This document shows positions 1-8,231 of a stretch of 64,000 bases of DNA, piece by piece. Positions within the stretch are counted from its first letter, which is position 1. Each line of letters begins with the position of its first letter. A model generated the notes under the pieces. The model was not told the origin of the DNA. It worked only from the letters and a program-made list of their open reading frames with translations, and searched no databases. A program made the translations under genes and the position numbers. This DNA is from Chloroflexota bacterium. GTDB lineage: Bacteria; Chloroflexota; UBA6077; JACCZL01. The stretch is from positions 124,001-188,000 of the forward strand of contig JADLFM010000165.1 of assembly GCA_020845495.1 (NCBI GenBank). The letters are read 5' to 3'.

Positions 1-794
1 GCTGCGCCGAGGATGGCGAGCGCCGCCGGCACCAACCAGCGGCCCCAGACCGCGCCTCGCCCGGCCAGCCAGCAAGCGAGCAGCAGCCCCGGTAGGAGTG
101 TCAGCATCGCCGGGTGGGCCTGGATGGCAACGCCGATGAGCAGGCCAGCTGGCACCAGCCAGCGGCCGTCGCGCGTCCCGAAGGCGCGCTCCAGCGCGAA
201 CAATCCACCCAGGAGGAAGCACGGCCCGAGACTGCTGGCACGGGCGGTGTGGCTGGTGAGTACCACGTGCGCAGCCGACGTCGCGAGCAACCCGCCGGCC
301 ACCAGGCCGGCGAGGCGCGGGAGGAAGAACCGTTCCTCCAGACGGCGACGCCCGAGCGGCCGGCACAACTCGCGGGTCAGGAGGTACGTCAGAGGGGCGG
401 AAGCCGCTGCCAGGATGGCGACGAGCAGGCGCGGGAGCCAGGGGCTTGGCCCGGCGAGCGCGAACAGGCCGCCGAAGACGATGCGCTGGAGGGCATCGGC
501 GGCGGTGATGCCGGCGTCAGGCTGGAGGACAGCACCAGCGTTGGCAGCATCCAGAGCGCGAAGGAGCGAGGCGGCTTCGTCGGCCGGTGGCGGAATCGTC
601 CAGAGGGACACCCAGCGAATCGCGAGCGCGACCAGCCAGAGGCCGGCCAACGCGGCGGCTTCCAGGCGTGTGCCATGAGTGCGCGCCCGAACGAAGGCCC
701 GTACAGCCTCGGCGGTCGTCGCACGGCGAGCGCCAAGGTCGAGCCCTGGGGATGGTCCAACGGGGCGAGGCAGACGATAGTGGTCGGCAGCCAC
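1..794 (-). CDS. GT-C / family 39-like membrane glycosyltransferase, 3' end missing
   Basis: The gene runs off the left edge, so about 264 residues from the N-terminus are visible. The GTG at 794 follows an AGGAGGA ribosome site (799-805), and an in-frame TAA lies just upstream. The protein has a first hydrophobic helix (LAGLWLVALAIRW), then a periplasmic-loop motif PPADEA whose Asp-Glu pair resembles the first-loop acid of ArnT/PMT-type GT-C enzymes, then several Leu/Ala-rich helices. Such proteins move a sugar from a lipid-linked donor to a lipid or protein at the membrane. Donor and acceptor cannot be told. Two further GT-C-like proteins lie at 8232 and 41031. The frame was read by hand on the minus strand. 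Confidence 0.72.
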   Translation of the reverse strand, partial: MAADHYRLPRPVGPSPGLDLGARRATTAEAVRAFVRARTHGTRLEAAALAGLWLVALAIRWVSLWTIPPPADEAASLLRALDAANAGAVLQPDAGITAADALQRIVFGGLFALAGPSPWLPRLLVAILAAASAPLTYLLTRELCRPLGRRRLEERFFLPRLAGLVAGGLLATSAAHVVLTSHTARASSLGPCFLLGGLFALERAFGTRDGRWLVPAGLLIGVAIQAHPAMLTLLPGLLLACWLAGRGAVWGRWLVPAALAILGA

Positions 795-1192
795 GCGATC
801 CTCCTGCGATGACGAGGGTTACGGAGCGAAGACCGCCGCGGCGGTGGGGCGCGCACCCATCCGCCGCGGCGTCGGCCCTCACCGTACCAGCCAGATCGCG
901 CCCCGGCGCGAGTCCGCGACGGCCCTGAGATACCGAGCAACGCGACCGTGACGAAGCTCGACAGAGGACACGACCAGGAGATCTCGTTTCGTCGAATCGA
1001 GCCAACCCCGCCGACTGAGGCCATGGCTCTGAACGAACGAACCGCTCTTGGGCACCCCGGCAACGATCGCCGGCAGGTGTCGAGAATAGGACGCCGGTTG
1101 GCAAAAGAGCCGGTCGAGCGACGGCTGCGCGCCCTCAGGCCACCGCGACGACGAGCGCACCCGAGAGCGCGTGCTCGGCACTGGTCGCCGGA

Positions 1193-1248
1193 GCAGCGGG
1201 GACCCCCTCGGGCAGCGCGGACCACCCGGGCAGCGGGGACCCCCTCGG
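1193..1248. repeat. Three tandem units of about 19 bp
   Basis: Units at 1193-1211, 1212-1229 and 1230-1248. The first and third are identical (GCAGCGGGGACCCCCTCGG); the middle one differs at several bases and is 18 bp. Confidence 0.8.
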
Positions 1249-1267
1249 GCAGCGGCGAGGCTGGCGA

Positions 1268-1295
1268 GGCCGATAGTAATCGTTTACTATCGGCC
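1268..1295. promoter_or_regulatory. LacI-family operator-like palindrome
   Basis: A perfect 12-bp inverted repeat, GGCCGATAGTAA, then TCGT, then its complement. The core GTAATCGTTTAC has the central CG and flanking TAA/TTA typical of LacI/GalR operators. It stands about 80 bp before the solute-binding-protein gene, and a LacI-family regulator follows that gene, so the regulator probably binds here. There is no T-run, which argues against a terminator. Confidence 0.72.
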
Positions 1296-1375
1296 ACCTG
1301 GGGGCACGGCGTGTCCTCGCCCGGCGGCGTAGCAGCCGGGCGTCGTCCGGCGAGTACGAGCGCCGGTGGAGGAGC

Positions 1376-3130
1376 ATGATGGAGACGGAGCGTCGTCGAG
1401 CGATCTTCTCGCGCCGCGAGGCGCTCAGGCTAGCCCTTGGGATGAGCGGGCTGACGCTCGCCGCCGCGTGCGCGCCGATCGGGTCGTCCCCACCGCCGAA
1501 GCCGGCTGAGACGACGAAGCCGACCGTGCAGCCGGCAGCGCCGGCCCCGAGCACGCCGGCTCCGAGCACGCCGGCCGGCGGCACCGCAGTTGGGGCGGCC
1601 AGCGGAACGAGCGCGGGTACGGCGCCCACGGTCGCGCCAGCCGCCACGAAGCCGGCGGCGACCGCGAGCGCCGCGAAGCCAACCGCCGCCGCGGCGCCGA
1701 AAGCGGGCGGCACCCTGACGGTCGCCTCGCAGTCGGACATCATCAACTTTGATGCGCACGCGTTGCCGGCCGCCAATCGGCCGATCTTCCAGCAGATCTT
1801 CAGCCCACTGACCCGTTACGACGAGAACCTGAAGCCCCAGCCAGAGCTGGCCGAGAGCTGGGAAGTCAGCCCGGACGGCCTCACGATCGCCATGAAGCTG
1901 CGCCAGGGCGTGAAGTTCCACAGCGGACGTGACTTTACCGCTGAGGACGTGCTCTGGAACCTCAAGCGAATCCAGGATCCAAAGGTCGCCGCCAACTCGC
2001 GCGTGCTGGCCCAGACGATCGTGGACGCTCAGGCCGTCGATCCCCACACCGTCCGATTCTCGTTCGAGCGGCCCACGCCCGGCATCTTCGACCTGTTCGA
2101 CCTCTTCTACGTCATGGACCGTGAGATCGGCGACGTCAAGAGCCAGGGCGCCGGAACGGGGCCGTTCAAGGTGGCCGCCTGGAACCCAGGCGACCAGCTA
2201 CGGATGGTGCGCCACGACGGCTACTTCAAACAGGGACTGCCCCGCCTGAACGAGGTCGTCGTCAAGGCGATCCCGGATCCGGCCGGGCGGATCGTCAACC
2301 TGGAAAGCGGGGCGGTCGACCTCGTCATGCAGCCGCTGAACAACGACTACGTTCGGCTGAAGCAGGACGGCAAGTTCCAAACCCCGCTGGGCGCTGACGG
2401 CAACGTCGTTCTCGACTTCATCATGAACGTGAGCGAGAAGCCGTTCGACGACAAGCGGGTGCGTCAGGCGTTCAACATGGCCGTCGACCGCCAGCGCGTC
2501 CTCGAACGGGCCTATGCTGGGGTGGGCGAAACGGCCTGTATTCCGTTCCCAAAGCACTCGCTCGCCTACGATGCAGCAGCCGCGAGTAGCTGCCGTTTCG
2601 ACCTGGAGGGCGCCAGGAAGCTCCTTGCGGACGCCGGCCACGGCGGCGGATTCGACGTCGAGGCTATCCTGGACTCGTCGCAGTCAGCCTGGCGGCAGTT
2701 TGCGGAGATCTACCAGTCCGACCTCGCCAAAATCGGGGTGCGGATGAAACTGACCGTTCTGGAGCCGCCGCTGTACCGCCAGAACACCTTCGGGCACAAG
2801 TTCCAGGCTGCCTTCCACAACTTCGGGCGGGCGAACAAGGATCCAGACGGCCTGTTCCGGATCGCGGTGGCCTGGTACCCGACGAAGGAAGGCTTCAGCA
2901 CCTTTACGTCGCCGGAGTACGAGCGACTGGTGACTGAGGCCGGCTCGACGGTGGACCTGGCGAAGCGCAAGGCGTTGTACTCGCAGATCATGCAACTGAT
3001 CGTGGACGAGTCGTTCACGCTATCGATCGTCTCGATCCCCCAGATCTGGGCGGTCGCGCCGTACGTGCGTGACTTCGCCTGGAACCTGGACGGGCACGAG
3101 ATCCTCGAAAACGTCTGGCTGGACAAGTAG
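1376..3130 (+). CDS. ABC transporter solute-binding lipoprotein (family 5)
   Basis: 584 residues, of the extracytoplasmic family-5 (SBP_bac_5, oligopeptide/nickel/oligosaccharide type) binding proteins. The N-terminus has a twin-arginine-like SRREALRL and a lipobox ending at Cys32 (LTLAAAC), so it should be exported, possibly by Tat, and lipid-anchored. A long Pro/Ala/Thr linker (about 34-110) follows, then the binding domain with family phrases such as LAESWEVSPDGLT, FTAEDVLWNLKR and GTGPFKV. GGAGGAG precedes the ATG. No permease or ATPase genes are adjacent, so its transporter is encoded elsewhere. The upstream LacI-type operator and downstream LacI gene suggest a sugar-related ligand, which is an inference; the family as a whole is mostly peptide-binding. 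Confidence 0.88.
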   Translation: MMETERRRAIFSRREALRLALGMSGLTLAAACAPIGSSPPPKPAETTKPTVQPAAPAPSTPAPSTPAGGTAVGAASGTSAGTAPTVAPAATKPAATASAAKPTAAAAPKAGGTLTVASQSDIINFDAHALPAANRPIFQQIFSPLTRYDENLKPQPELAESWEVSPDGLTIAMKLRQGVKFHSGRDFTAEDVLWNLKRIQDPKVAANSRVLAQTIVDAQAVDPHTVRFSFERPTPGIFDLFDLFYVMDREIGDVKSQGAGTGPFKVAAWNPGDQLRMVRHDGYFKQGLPRLNEVVVKAIPDPAGRIVNLESGAVDLVMQPLNNDYVRLKQDGKFQTPLGADGNVVLDFIMNVSEKPFDDKRVRQAFNMAVDRQRVLERAYAGVGETACIPFPKHSLAYDAAAASSCRFDLEGARKLLADAGHGGGFDVEAILDSSQSAWRQFAEIYQSDLAKIGVRMKLTVLEPPLYRQNTFGHKFQAAFHNFGRANKDPDGLFRIAVAWYPTKEGFSTFTSPEYERLVTEAGSTVDLAKRKALYSQIMQLIVDESFTLSIVSIPQIWAVAPYVRDFAWNLDGHEILENVWLDK

Positions 3131-3162
3131 TGTCGACGATGTCCAGGCACTCCGATCTCACG

Positions 3163-3193
3163 CGCCATGCCGTGTGGCCTGCACGGCATAGCG
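3163..3193 (+). terminator. Hairpin after the solute-binding-protein gene
   Basis: Arms CGCcATGCCGTG and CACGGCATaGCG around a 7-nt loop (11 of 12 pairs), 33 bp after the stop. There is no T-tract, so it could end transcription or only stabilise the mRNA end. Confidence 0.45.
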
Positions 3194-3279
3194 CTATCCG
3201 GCGTGATATATCGAGCCGTTCTAGATGACTCGGCGATGGCGACCATGAGCCCGGACGCATACTCGGCGATCGGCCGGCC

Positions 3280-4326
3280 GTGACGGCGGAGAGCGATCGG
3301 GAGACGCGCGCGGACATGAGCGACGTTGCGCGGGAGGCCGGCGTGTCTGTGGCGACAGTGTCGCGGGTACTCGCCGGCGCCGGCTACCCCGTCCGGGCCG
3401 AGACCCGGCGGCGGGTGCTGGACGCCGCGGCACGCCTGCGATACCGGCCGAACGGGCTTGGCCGAAGCCTGCGCGTGGGCCGCTCGAGCGCCATCGGCCT
3501 TTGCGCCACGACCCTGAACAACCCGACCGCTGTCGCGGCCGTCGAGGGGATCATCCGCGCCTGTCGTGCCGCGCATCGGCACGTCCAGACCACGACTACC
3601 TTTGCCGACCCCGCCGAGGAGCAGGGCTACCTCGACCTGTTCCTTCAGGAGCGGGTGGCGGGCGTTATCAGCTTTCCATCCGGCGCACCGGCTGAGGCAT
3701 ATCAGCGGCTTCAGCGGATGGGTGCGCCGGTCGTTCTGCTCAATCGGGCGGTCCCAGGACTGGCGGCGCCGCTCGTACGCCATGACTTCGCCGGCGGATA
3801 CGTGCTGGCGGTCGACTGGTTGACCGCGCGCGGGCATCGCCGCATCGGCGCGATCCTGCCGGTGAATATGAGCGCCTGGGGCGATCACCTGGTTGCCTGG
3901 GACGCTGCGTTCGAGCGTCTGGGCTGCGAGCCAGCCCCGGACCTGGTACGCCAGCTTCCGTCGTCGCCCACGGTCGAGCAGATGCATCGCGCCGTCGCCG
4001 ATCTGCTGGCGAGCGGCCATCCACCGACGGCCCTGTTCACGGCGACGATCATGAGCACCCTCACCGCGCTCCGCCTGATTGAAACGCCCGGACGCTCCGA
4101 GTTCGGCCGAGTCGCCATCGTGGGAACTGGCGACCGACGCTGGGAGCTGCTCTTCCCACCGGCCGTCCCGTTCGTCTGCCTGGATTCATACGGCCTCGGC
4201 ACGACCGCCGCCGAGATCTTGAACGACTCGATCGACAATGGCAGCGACGAGTACGCGGATTGCGACGTCATCATCCCGGTCCAGATGGTCGACGCCGCGC
4301 TTGCTCCGAGCATCGAGCGTGCATGA
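3280..4326 (+). CDS. LacI/GalR-family transcriptional regulator
   Basis: 348 residues from a GTG at 3280; an ATG at 3316 (residue 13) is a likely alternative. Residues 14-70 form the LacI helix-turn-helix and hinge (DVAREAGVSVATVSRVLAG, then RPNGLGRSLR), followed by a periplasmic-binding-protein-like effector domain (from about IGLCATTLNNP to the end). Such proteins repress sugar catabolic genes until a sugar ligand releases them. The palindrome at 1268-1295 before the solute-binding-protein gene is the natural candidate operator. The stop codon lies inside the first unit of a tandem array (4319-4427). Its sulfatase neighbour may belong to the same regulon. Confidence 0.9.
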   Translation: MTAESDRETRADMSDVAREAGVSVATVSRVLAGAGYPVRAETRRRVLDAAARLRYRPNGLGRSLRVGRSSAIGLCATTLNNPTAVAAVEGIIRACRAAHRHVQTTTTFADPAEEQGYLDLFLQERVAGVISFPSGAPAEAYQRLQRMGAPVVLLNRAVPGLAAPLVRHDFAGGYVLAVDWLTARGHRRIGAILPVNMSAWGDHLVAWDAAFERLGCEPAPDLVRQLPSSPTVEQMHRAVADLLASGHPPTALFTATIMSTLTALRLIETPGRSEFGRVAIVGTGDRRWELLFPPAVPFVCLDSYGLGTTAAEILNDSIDNGSDEYADCDVIIPVQMVDAALAPSIERA

Positions 4327-4427
4327 TCGGATGGGCGTGCATGATCGGATGGGCGTGCAGGCCGGATGGGCGTGGTGCGCAGGCCATATGGGTGCGCAAG
4401 CCGGATGGGTGCGCAGGCCGGATGGGC
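4319..4427 (+). repeat. Degenerate 17-18-bp tandem array over the lacI stop codon
   Basis: Two exact units GTGCATGATCGGATGGGC (4319-4336, 4337-4354), then diverged units GTGCAGGCCGGATGGGC (4355-4371), a longer one at 4372-4392, TGCGCAAGCCGGATGGG (4393-4409) and TGCGCAGGCCGGATGGG (4410-4426). The regulator's TGA is part of the first unit. Confidence 0.85.
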
Positions 4428-4526
4428 GTGCCACCTGGCATCACGGCGATACCGGCCATGGCCCCAACCCCATGAACTACGTCAGCCTGGTGAACCACGT
4501 CAGTCTGGAGCGCATGGAGATGACCT

Positions 4527-6029
4527 GTGACCAGTGATCCGCGCACGCCGGCTCGGCAGCCCAACATCCTGATGATCCTGACCGATCAGCAGCGTCGAGA
4601 CGGGCTCGGCGCCTCCGGCAACCGGCACATCCGGACGCCGAACATGGATCGACTCGCCGAGGAAGGCGTTCGTTGCTCCGGCTTCTTCGTGTCGTACCCC
4701 TTCTGCATGCCCTCGCGTGCGACGTACCTGACCGGCCGCTATCCGCACGCGCATGGCTGCTGGGACAACGGCGTCGTGCTCCCATCCGATACCGTTACCC
4801 TTGCGGATCGCTTCGCCGAGCACGGCTATCACACCGCCCTGATCGGCAAGGGCCATCTGACGACCCATCAGTCCGAGGGGTCCCCGGACGCTTACACCGC
4901 GCTCGACCGGCCGGGCTTCGGCGACTGGCACGGCCCCTACTACGGCTTTCAGGAAGTCTGGTTGACGGCCGGGCATAATCGTCCGACCGGCCACTACGGC
5001 CTCTGGCTGCGCGAGCATCACCCCGAATCGCTCGGCCTGTTCGAGCAGTCCGCCGCCGTCAAGCCGAGCACCGGAGCGCCGTCGTCGTGGAAGTCGGCGC
5101 TGCCGGCTGAGCACCACGCCTCGACGTGGATCGGCGATCGGACACTTGCGTTCCTCGACGAGAACCGGGATCGACCGTTCTTCCTCCAGGTCTCGTTCCC
5201 AGATCCCCATATGCCGTTCTGTCCGCCGGCTCCCTACGACGACATGTACCCGCTCGACGAGGTTCCGATGCCGCGCCGTCGTCTGGGAGAGCTTGACGAT
5301 AAGCCGCCCCACTTCGCCGCCTTCCACGAGGGGCGGATCGAAGGGTTCGGCGGGCGGGCCAGCGATGACCTGCGCGGGGTGACCGACGACCAGATTCGGG
5401 AGATTGTCGCCCACACCTACGGCATGCTGAGCCTGATCGACGACAACCTCGGCCGGATCTTTCGCCGCATGGACGAGCTCGGGCTATTCGAGAACACGCT
5501 CGTGCTGCTAACCACCGACCACGGTGAGCTGCTCGGCGATCACTGGCTCATCGGGAAAGGCCCCTTCCACTACGACGCGCTGATCAACGTGCCGTTGCTC
5601 TGGCGCTTTCCTGACGGCCGTGCGGCCGGCCGGGTTGCCGATGGCTTGATGAGCAACGTCGACGTCGCCCCGACGCTCCTCGACTACGCCGGCCTGCCCC
5701 CGCTCCCTGACATGCACGGGCGCTCGATGCTCCCGCTCCTGCGCGATGGTGATGAAGCCGCCGCTCGCGACCGAGTGCTCGTCGAGTTCGACTGGCGCTT
5801 CGTGCCCGGCCTGCGGGCGAAGACGATCCGGACCCAACATCACAAGCTGACCGTCTACGCCGGCGAGCCCTACGGCGAACTGTTCGATCTTGACGATGAC
5901 CCGGACGAATTCGTCAACCGCTGGGACGATCCGGCCTACGCCGCGATCAAGCAGGATCTGACACGCTACCTGTTGGATATGTTGATCGAGAGCGAGAGCA
6001 AGCTCCCGCCGCGCCTCGCCCCGAACTGA
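4527..6029 (+). CDS. Type I sulfatase (formylglycine-dependent)
   Basis: 500 residues; GTG start with GGAGATGA just upstream. It is an alkaline-phosphatase-superfamily sulfatase that hydrolyses sulfate esters. Family marks are the metal-site start ILMILTDQQ (Asp20), the activation motif FCMPSRATYLTGR with Cys60 in C-x-P-x-R as the residue converted to formylglycine, and a late metal motif TTDHGELLGDH (about residue 328). Conversion needs a formylglycine-generating enzyme or anaerobic maturase, not seen in this window. There is no signal peptide, so the enzyme looks cytoplasmic. Together with the LacI/binding-protein pair it suggests use of sulfated saccharides, though choline- or arylsulfatase activity cannot be excluded. 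Confidence 0.92.
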   Translation: MTSDPRTPARQPNILMILTDQQRRDGLGASGNRHIRTPNMDRLAEEGVRCSGFFVSYPFCMPSRATYLTGRYPHAHGCWDNGVVLPSDTVTLADRFAEHGYHTALIGKGHLTTHQSEGSPDAYTALDRPGFGDWHGPYYGFQEVWLTAGHNRPTGHYGLWLREHHPESLGLFEQSAAVKPSTGAPSSWKSALPAEHHASTWIGDRTLAFLDENRDRPFFLQVSFPDPHMPFCPPAPYDDMYPLDEVPMPRRRLGELDDKPPHFAAFHEGRIEGFGGRASDDLRGVTDDQIREIVAHTYGMLSLIDDNLGRIFRRMDELGLFENTLVLLTTDHGELLGDHWLIGKGPFHYDALINVPLLWRFPDGRAAGRVADGLMSNVDVAPTLLDYAGLPPLPDMHGRSMLPLLRDGDEAAARDRVLVEFDWRFVPGLRAKTIRTQHHKLTVYAGEPYGELFDLDDDPDEFVNRWDDPAYAAIKQDLTRYLLDMLIESESKLPPRLAPN

Positions 6030-6036
6030 CGCCTCG

Positions 6037-6072
6037 GCAGTCGACGCACTGGCTCGCCAGTGCGTCGACTGC
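6037..6072. terminator. Perfect 16-bp hairpin between converging genes
   Basis: Arms 6037-6052 and 6057-6072 are exact complements around a CTCG tetraloop. It lies between the sulfatase stop (6029) and the stop of the minus-strand LLM gene (6124), so it can serve both strands. No T-run follows on either side. Confidence 0.7.
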
Positions 6073-6123
6073 TCCACAGGCCGCTCTGGTGGGGCGAGGG
6101 TTCGTCGCCGGTGTGGGTGGCGG

Positions 6124-6963
6124 TCAGGCGAAGTGGTGAAGGAGGCTCGCGTAGCGGTCCAGCGCCGGCAGCACCTCGTCGGCCGGGGCCGGCGGGAGAC
6201 GGAAGACGCACTGCGTCACGCCGATTCGCTCGTACTCCTCGACGACGGCAGGGTCCGGCTGGGTGCCGAACACCGAGATCGGGATCGGGCCGCGCCCTCG
6301 CTCGGCGAGCCGCTGCTTCACCGTCGCGATGCGCTCCGCCAGCGGCGCGAACCGGTCCTGTGGCCGAGGGATCCAGCCGTCGCCGTACTCCACCACCGCC
6401 TCGATCGCCTTCGGGCCGTCGCCGCCGATGATGATCGGCACGTGCGGCTTCTGAACCGGCTTCGGCCATTGCCAGATCGGGTCGAAGGTGACGAAGTCGC
6501 CGTGATACTCGGCCTCGTCCTTCGTCCAGATCGCTTTCATCGCCAGCATCTGCTCGCGCATCTTGCGCCAGCGAGTCGGGAAGGCAGTGCCGTGGTTCCC
6601 CATCTCCTCGCGGTTCCAGCCCGCGCCAATCCCAAGCTGGAAGCGGCCACCGGACAGGAAGTCCAGGCTGGCGGCTTCCTTGGCCGTCGTGATGGTGTCA
6701 CGTTGGATCACGAGCAGGATGCCCGTCCCGAGCGTCAGTTTCGTGGTGACGGTGGCCGCGCCGGCCAGTGCGACGAACGGATCGAGGGTATGACGGTACT
6801 CGTTCGGCAGCGTGCCGCCGCTCGGGAAGGGGGTGTGCTGAGTGGGGATGTGGGTATGCTCGGGCAGCCACAACGAGTCGAGGCCGCGCGCTTCGGCTTC
6901 CTTCGCGAGCGTCGGGACCGGGATCGCGTAGTCGGCCGGGAACATGGTGACGCCGAACAGCAT
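6124..6963 (-). CDS. LLM-class F420-dependent oxidoreductase
   Basis: 279 residues, a TIM-barrel of the luciferase-like monooxygenase family; the N-terminus (MLFGVTMFPADYAI) and SLWLPEHTHIP match the F420-type subgroup (TIGR03619-like). Other family marks are GGRFQLGIGAGWN and the IIIGGDGPKA segment near the phosphate-binding site. These enzymes move hydride between deazaflavin F420 (or FMN) and various substrates; the substrate is unknown. It is convergent with the sulfatase and divergent from the PPOX gene. A second LLM enzyme is at 20695. Confidence 0.88.
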   Translation of the reverse strand: MLFGVTMFPADYAIPVPTLAKEAEARGLDSLWLPEHTHIPTQHTPFPSGGTLPNEYRHTLDPFVALAGAATVTTKLTLGTGILLVIQRDTITTAKEAASLDFLSGGRFQLGIGAGWNREEMGNHGTAFPTRWRKMREQMLAMKAIWTKDEAEYHGDFVTFDPIWQWPKPVQKPHVPIIIGGDGPKAIEAVVEYGDGWIPRPQDRFAPLAERIATVKQRLAERGRGPIPISVFGTQPDPAVVEEYERIGVTQCVFRLPPAPADEVLPALDRYASLLHHFA

Positions 6964-7098
6964 GTCGCCTCCAGGGGCCGCGTGAGGCGCGCGGCTCGCG
7001 CGACATGATCCCGTGTAGAGCCGAAGCCGTCAAGCGAACGGAGCGGGCGGCGTGCGCGCGGCGTGCGGCGTGCGAGCGGCGTGCGGCGGGCGGCAAGC

Positions 7099-7187
7099 GT
7101 GAATCCATCACCGTCGTGGGCGGGGGCCTGGAGTGTGGCTTCGGTCCGTCTTGGTGGCAGTGAATCCGTCACGGTCGTGGGCGGGGG
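7099..7187 (+). repeat. Two 28-bp direct repeats upstream of the PPOX gene
   Basis: Copies at 7099-7126 and 7160-7187 match at 26 of 28 bases and start 61 bp apart. Each begins with GTGA-N5-TCAC, a small dyad, so a paired regulator site is possible. The second ends about 36 bp before the downstream start codon. A run of GTGCG-rich degenerate repeats lies just before (about 7050-7095). Confidence 0.6.
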
Positions 7188-7223
7188 ATTGTAGAATCAG
7201 CCTCACGTAGTCAGGACGTTGAG

Positions 7224-7745
7224 GTGAGGGCGATGGCCGACCAGCGCGCCGAGCAGGTGGCTTCATCGAGCAGCAGCATGCCAGCTACGGCGTCGGCGGG
7301 TGCGCGGCTGAGCGACGAGGAGCTACGGGAGTTCCTGGCCGGCCCGTGGGTCTGCAAGCTCGGTACGCTCACCATGAGCGGGGCGCCCTACGTGACGCCG
7401 CTCTGGTACGAGTACGACGGTGAGGGATACGTCATCATCGGGCGCGAGCGGGCAGTCTGGGTCGAGCACATCCGCCATGACGGCCGGGTTGCCCTCTGTA
7501 TCGACGATCCGGACGGCAGTCATCGGCGGGTGCTCGTGGAAGGGCTAGCCGAGATCGTCGAGGGGCCGAGCGTGCGCGGCCCCTGGCTCCCCACCGCACG
7601 GCGGATGGCCGAGCGCTATATGGGCGGGCCGGACGGCCTGAAGTACATGGAGCGGACGCTCGACTTCCCGCGCGTCACCGTTCGGGTCACCCCGGAGCGA
7701 ACGACCACCTGGCGGGGCGGCTGGGCGCGAAAGTATTTCGAGTAA
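7224..7745 (+). CDS. PPOX-fold (pyridoxamine 5'-phosphate oxidase family) protein, probably F420- or FMN-binding
   Basis: 173 residues from a GTG at 7224, with AGGA at 7213-7216; the ATG at 7233 with GAGG before it is equally possible. After a Ser/Ala-rich lead (to about residue 30) comes a split-barrel domain with GTLTMSGAPYVTPLWYEYDG and RVALCIDDPDG, typical of the PPOX/F420-dependent oxidoreductase superfamily. Such proteins reduce small substrates or bind flavin, F420 or haem; which one is not visible here. It is divergent from an F420-type LLM gene, and the two may share a cofactor economy. Confidence 0.8.
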   Translation: MRAMADQRAEQVASSSSSMPATASAGARLSDEELREFLAGPWVCKLGTLTMSGAPYVTPLWYEYDGEGYVIIGRERAVWVEHIRHDGRVALCIDDPDGSHRRVLVEGLAEIVEGPSVRGPWLPTARRMAERYMGGPDGLKYMERTLDFPRVTVRVTPERTTTWRGGWARKYFE

Positions 7746-7999
7746 GCGGCCTGTCATCCAGTCAGGGCCTGGTGATCGGTCCCCCCGGGCGGATCCCGCT
7801 GGGCCGGTCCACGTCCGTCGTCGCGAGAGAGCGGCTGACCGGACTTTGCTGCCTCTCGATCATGGACGTCGCAACGCGCTCTGTCGCACGAATGGGTCAC
7901 GCCACCATTGATTGAGCATCGATGCTTTCAGATCAGCCGCCCCTCTCCTGCGCACGGGGTAGGGAGTATGGGGTTCTCAGCCACATGCGACGTGACCCA

Positions 8000-8122
8000 C
8001 TAGGTACTGAAGAAGCGTGCGACGAGCCAGATCAGGATGCCGAAGATCAGGAGAACGATCAGAAGCTCGACCGGGTTGTCCACTCGTGGAGGGCTGAAGC
8101 CACCGCCGCCGCTGCTGAACAC
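8000..8122 (-). CDS. Small single-span membrane protein (40 aa)
   Basis: A GTG at 8122 with GGGGAGGTG seven bases upstream starts a 40-residue protein. It has a short Gly/Ser lead (SSGGGGFSPPRVDNP), then one strong hydrophobic helix (LLIVLLIFGILIWLVARFF) near the C-terminus. The frame stays open further upstream to 8182, but that part has no ribosome site and reads poorly. I do not recognise the family. The helix and the ribosome site argue for a real gene; function unknown. Confidence 0.5.
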   Translation of the reverse strand: MFSSGGGGFSPPRVDNPVELLIVLLIFGILIWLVARFFST

Positions 8123-8231
8123 CGCACACCTCCCCGCGCCTGGATACTCCCCATGATGCCAGTATCGCGAGCGGACGCTCACCCGTTGCCCGCGTAGCCA
8201 GCGGCATCCGGAGTGTCTCAGCCTGACGCAG

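Larger units (their letters stand above)
795..1375. other. Intergenic region with repeats and operator
   Basis: No convincing gene lies between the divergent GT-C gene and the solute-binding-protein gene; open frames here have no family-like sequence. The stretch holds three degenerate tandem units of about 19 bp at 1193-1248 (GCAGCGGGGACCCCCTCGG type) and a perfect 12-bp inverted repeat at 1268-1295 listed separately. Both divergent promoters must lie here. Confidence 0.6.

Noticed and set aside
389..1297. 302-residue open frame on the minus strand
   Set aside because: It overlaps the GT-C gene in another frame and has basic, Pro/Arg/Ser-rich composition typical of a GC-rich shadow frame.
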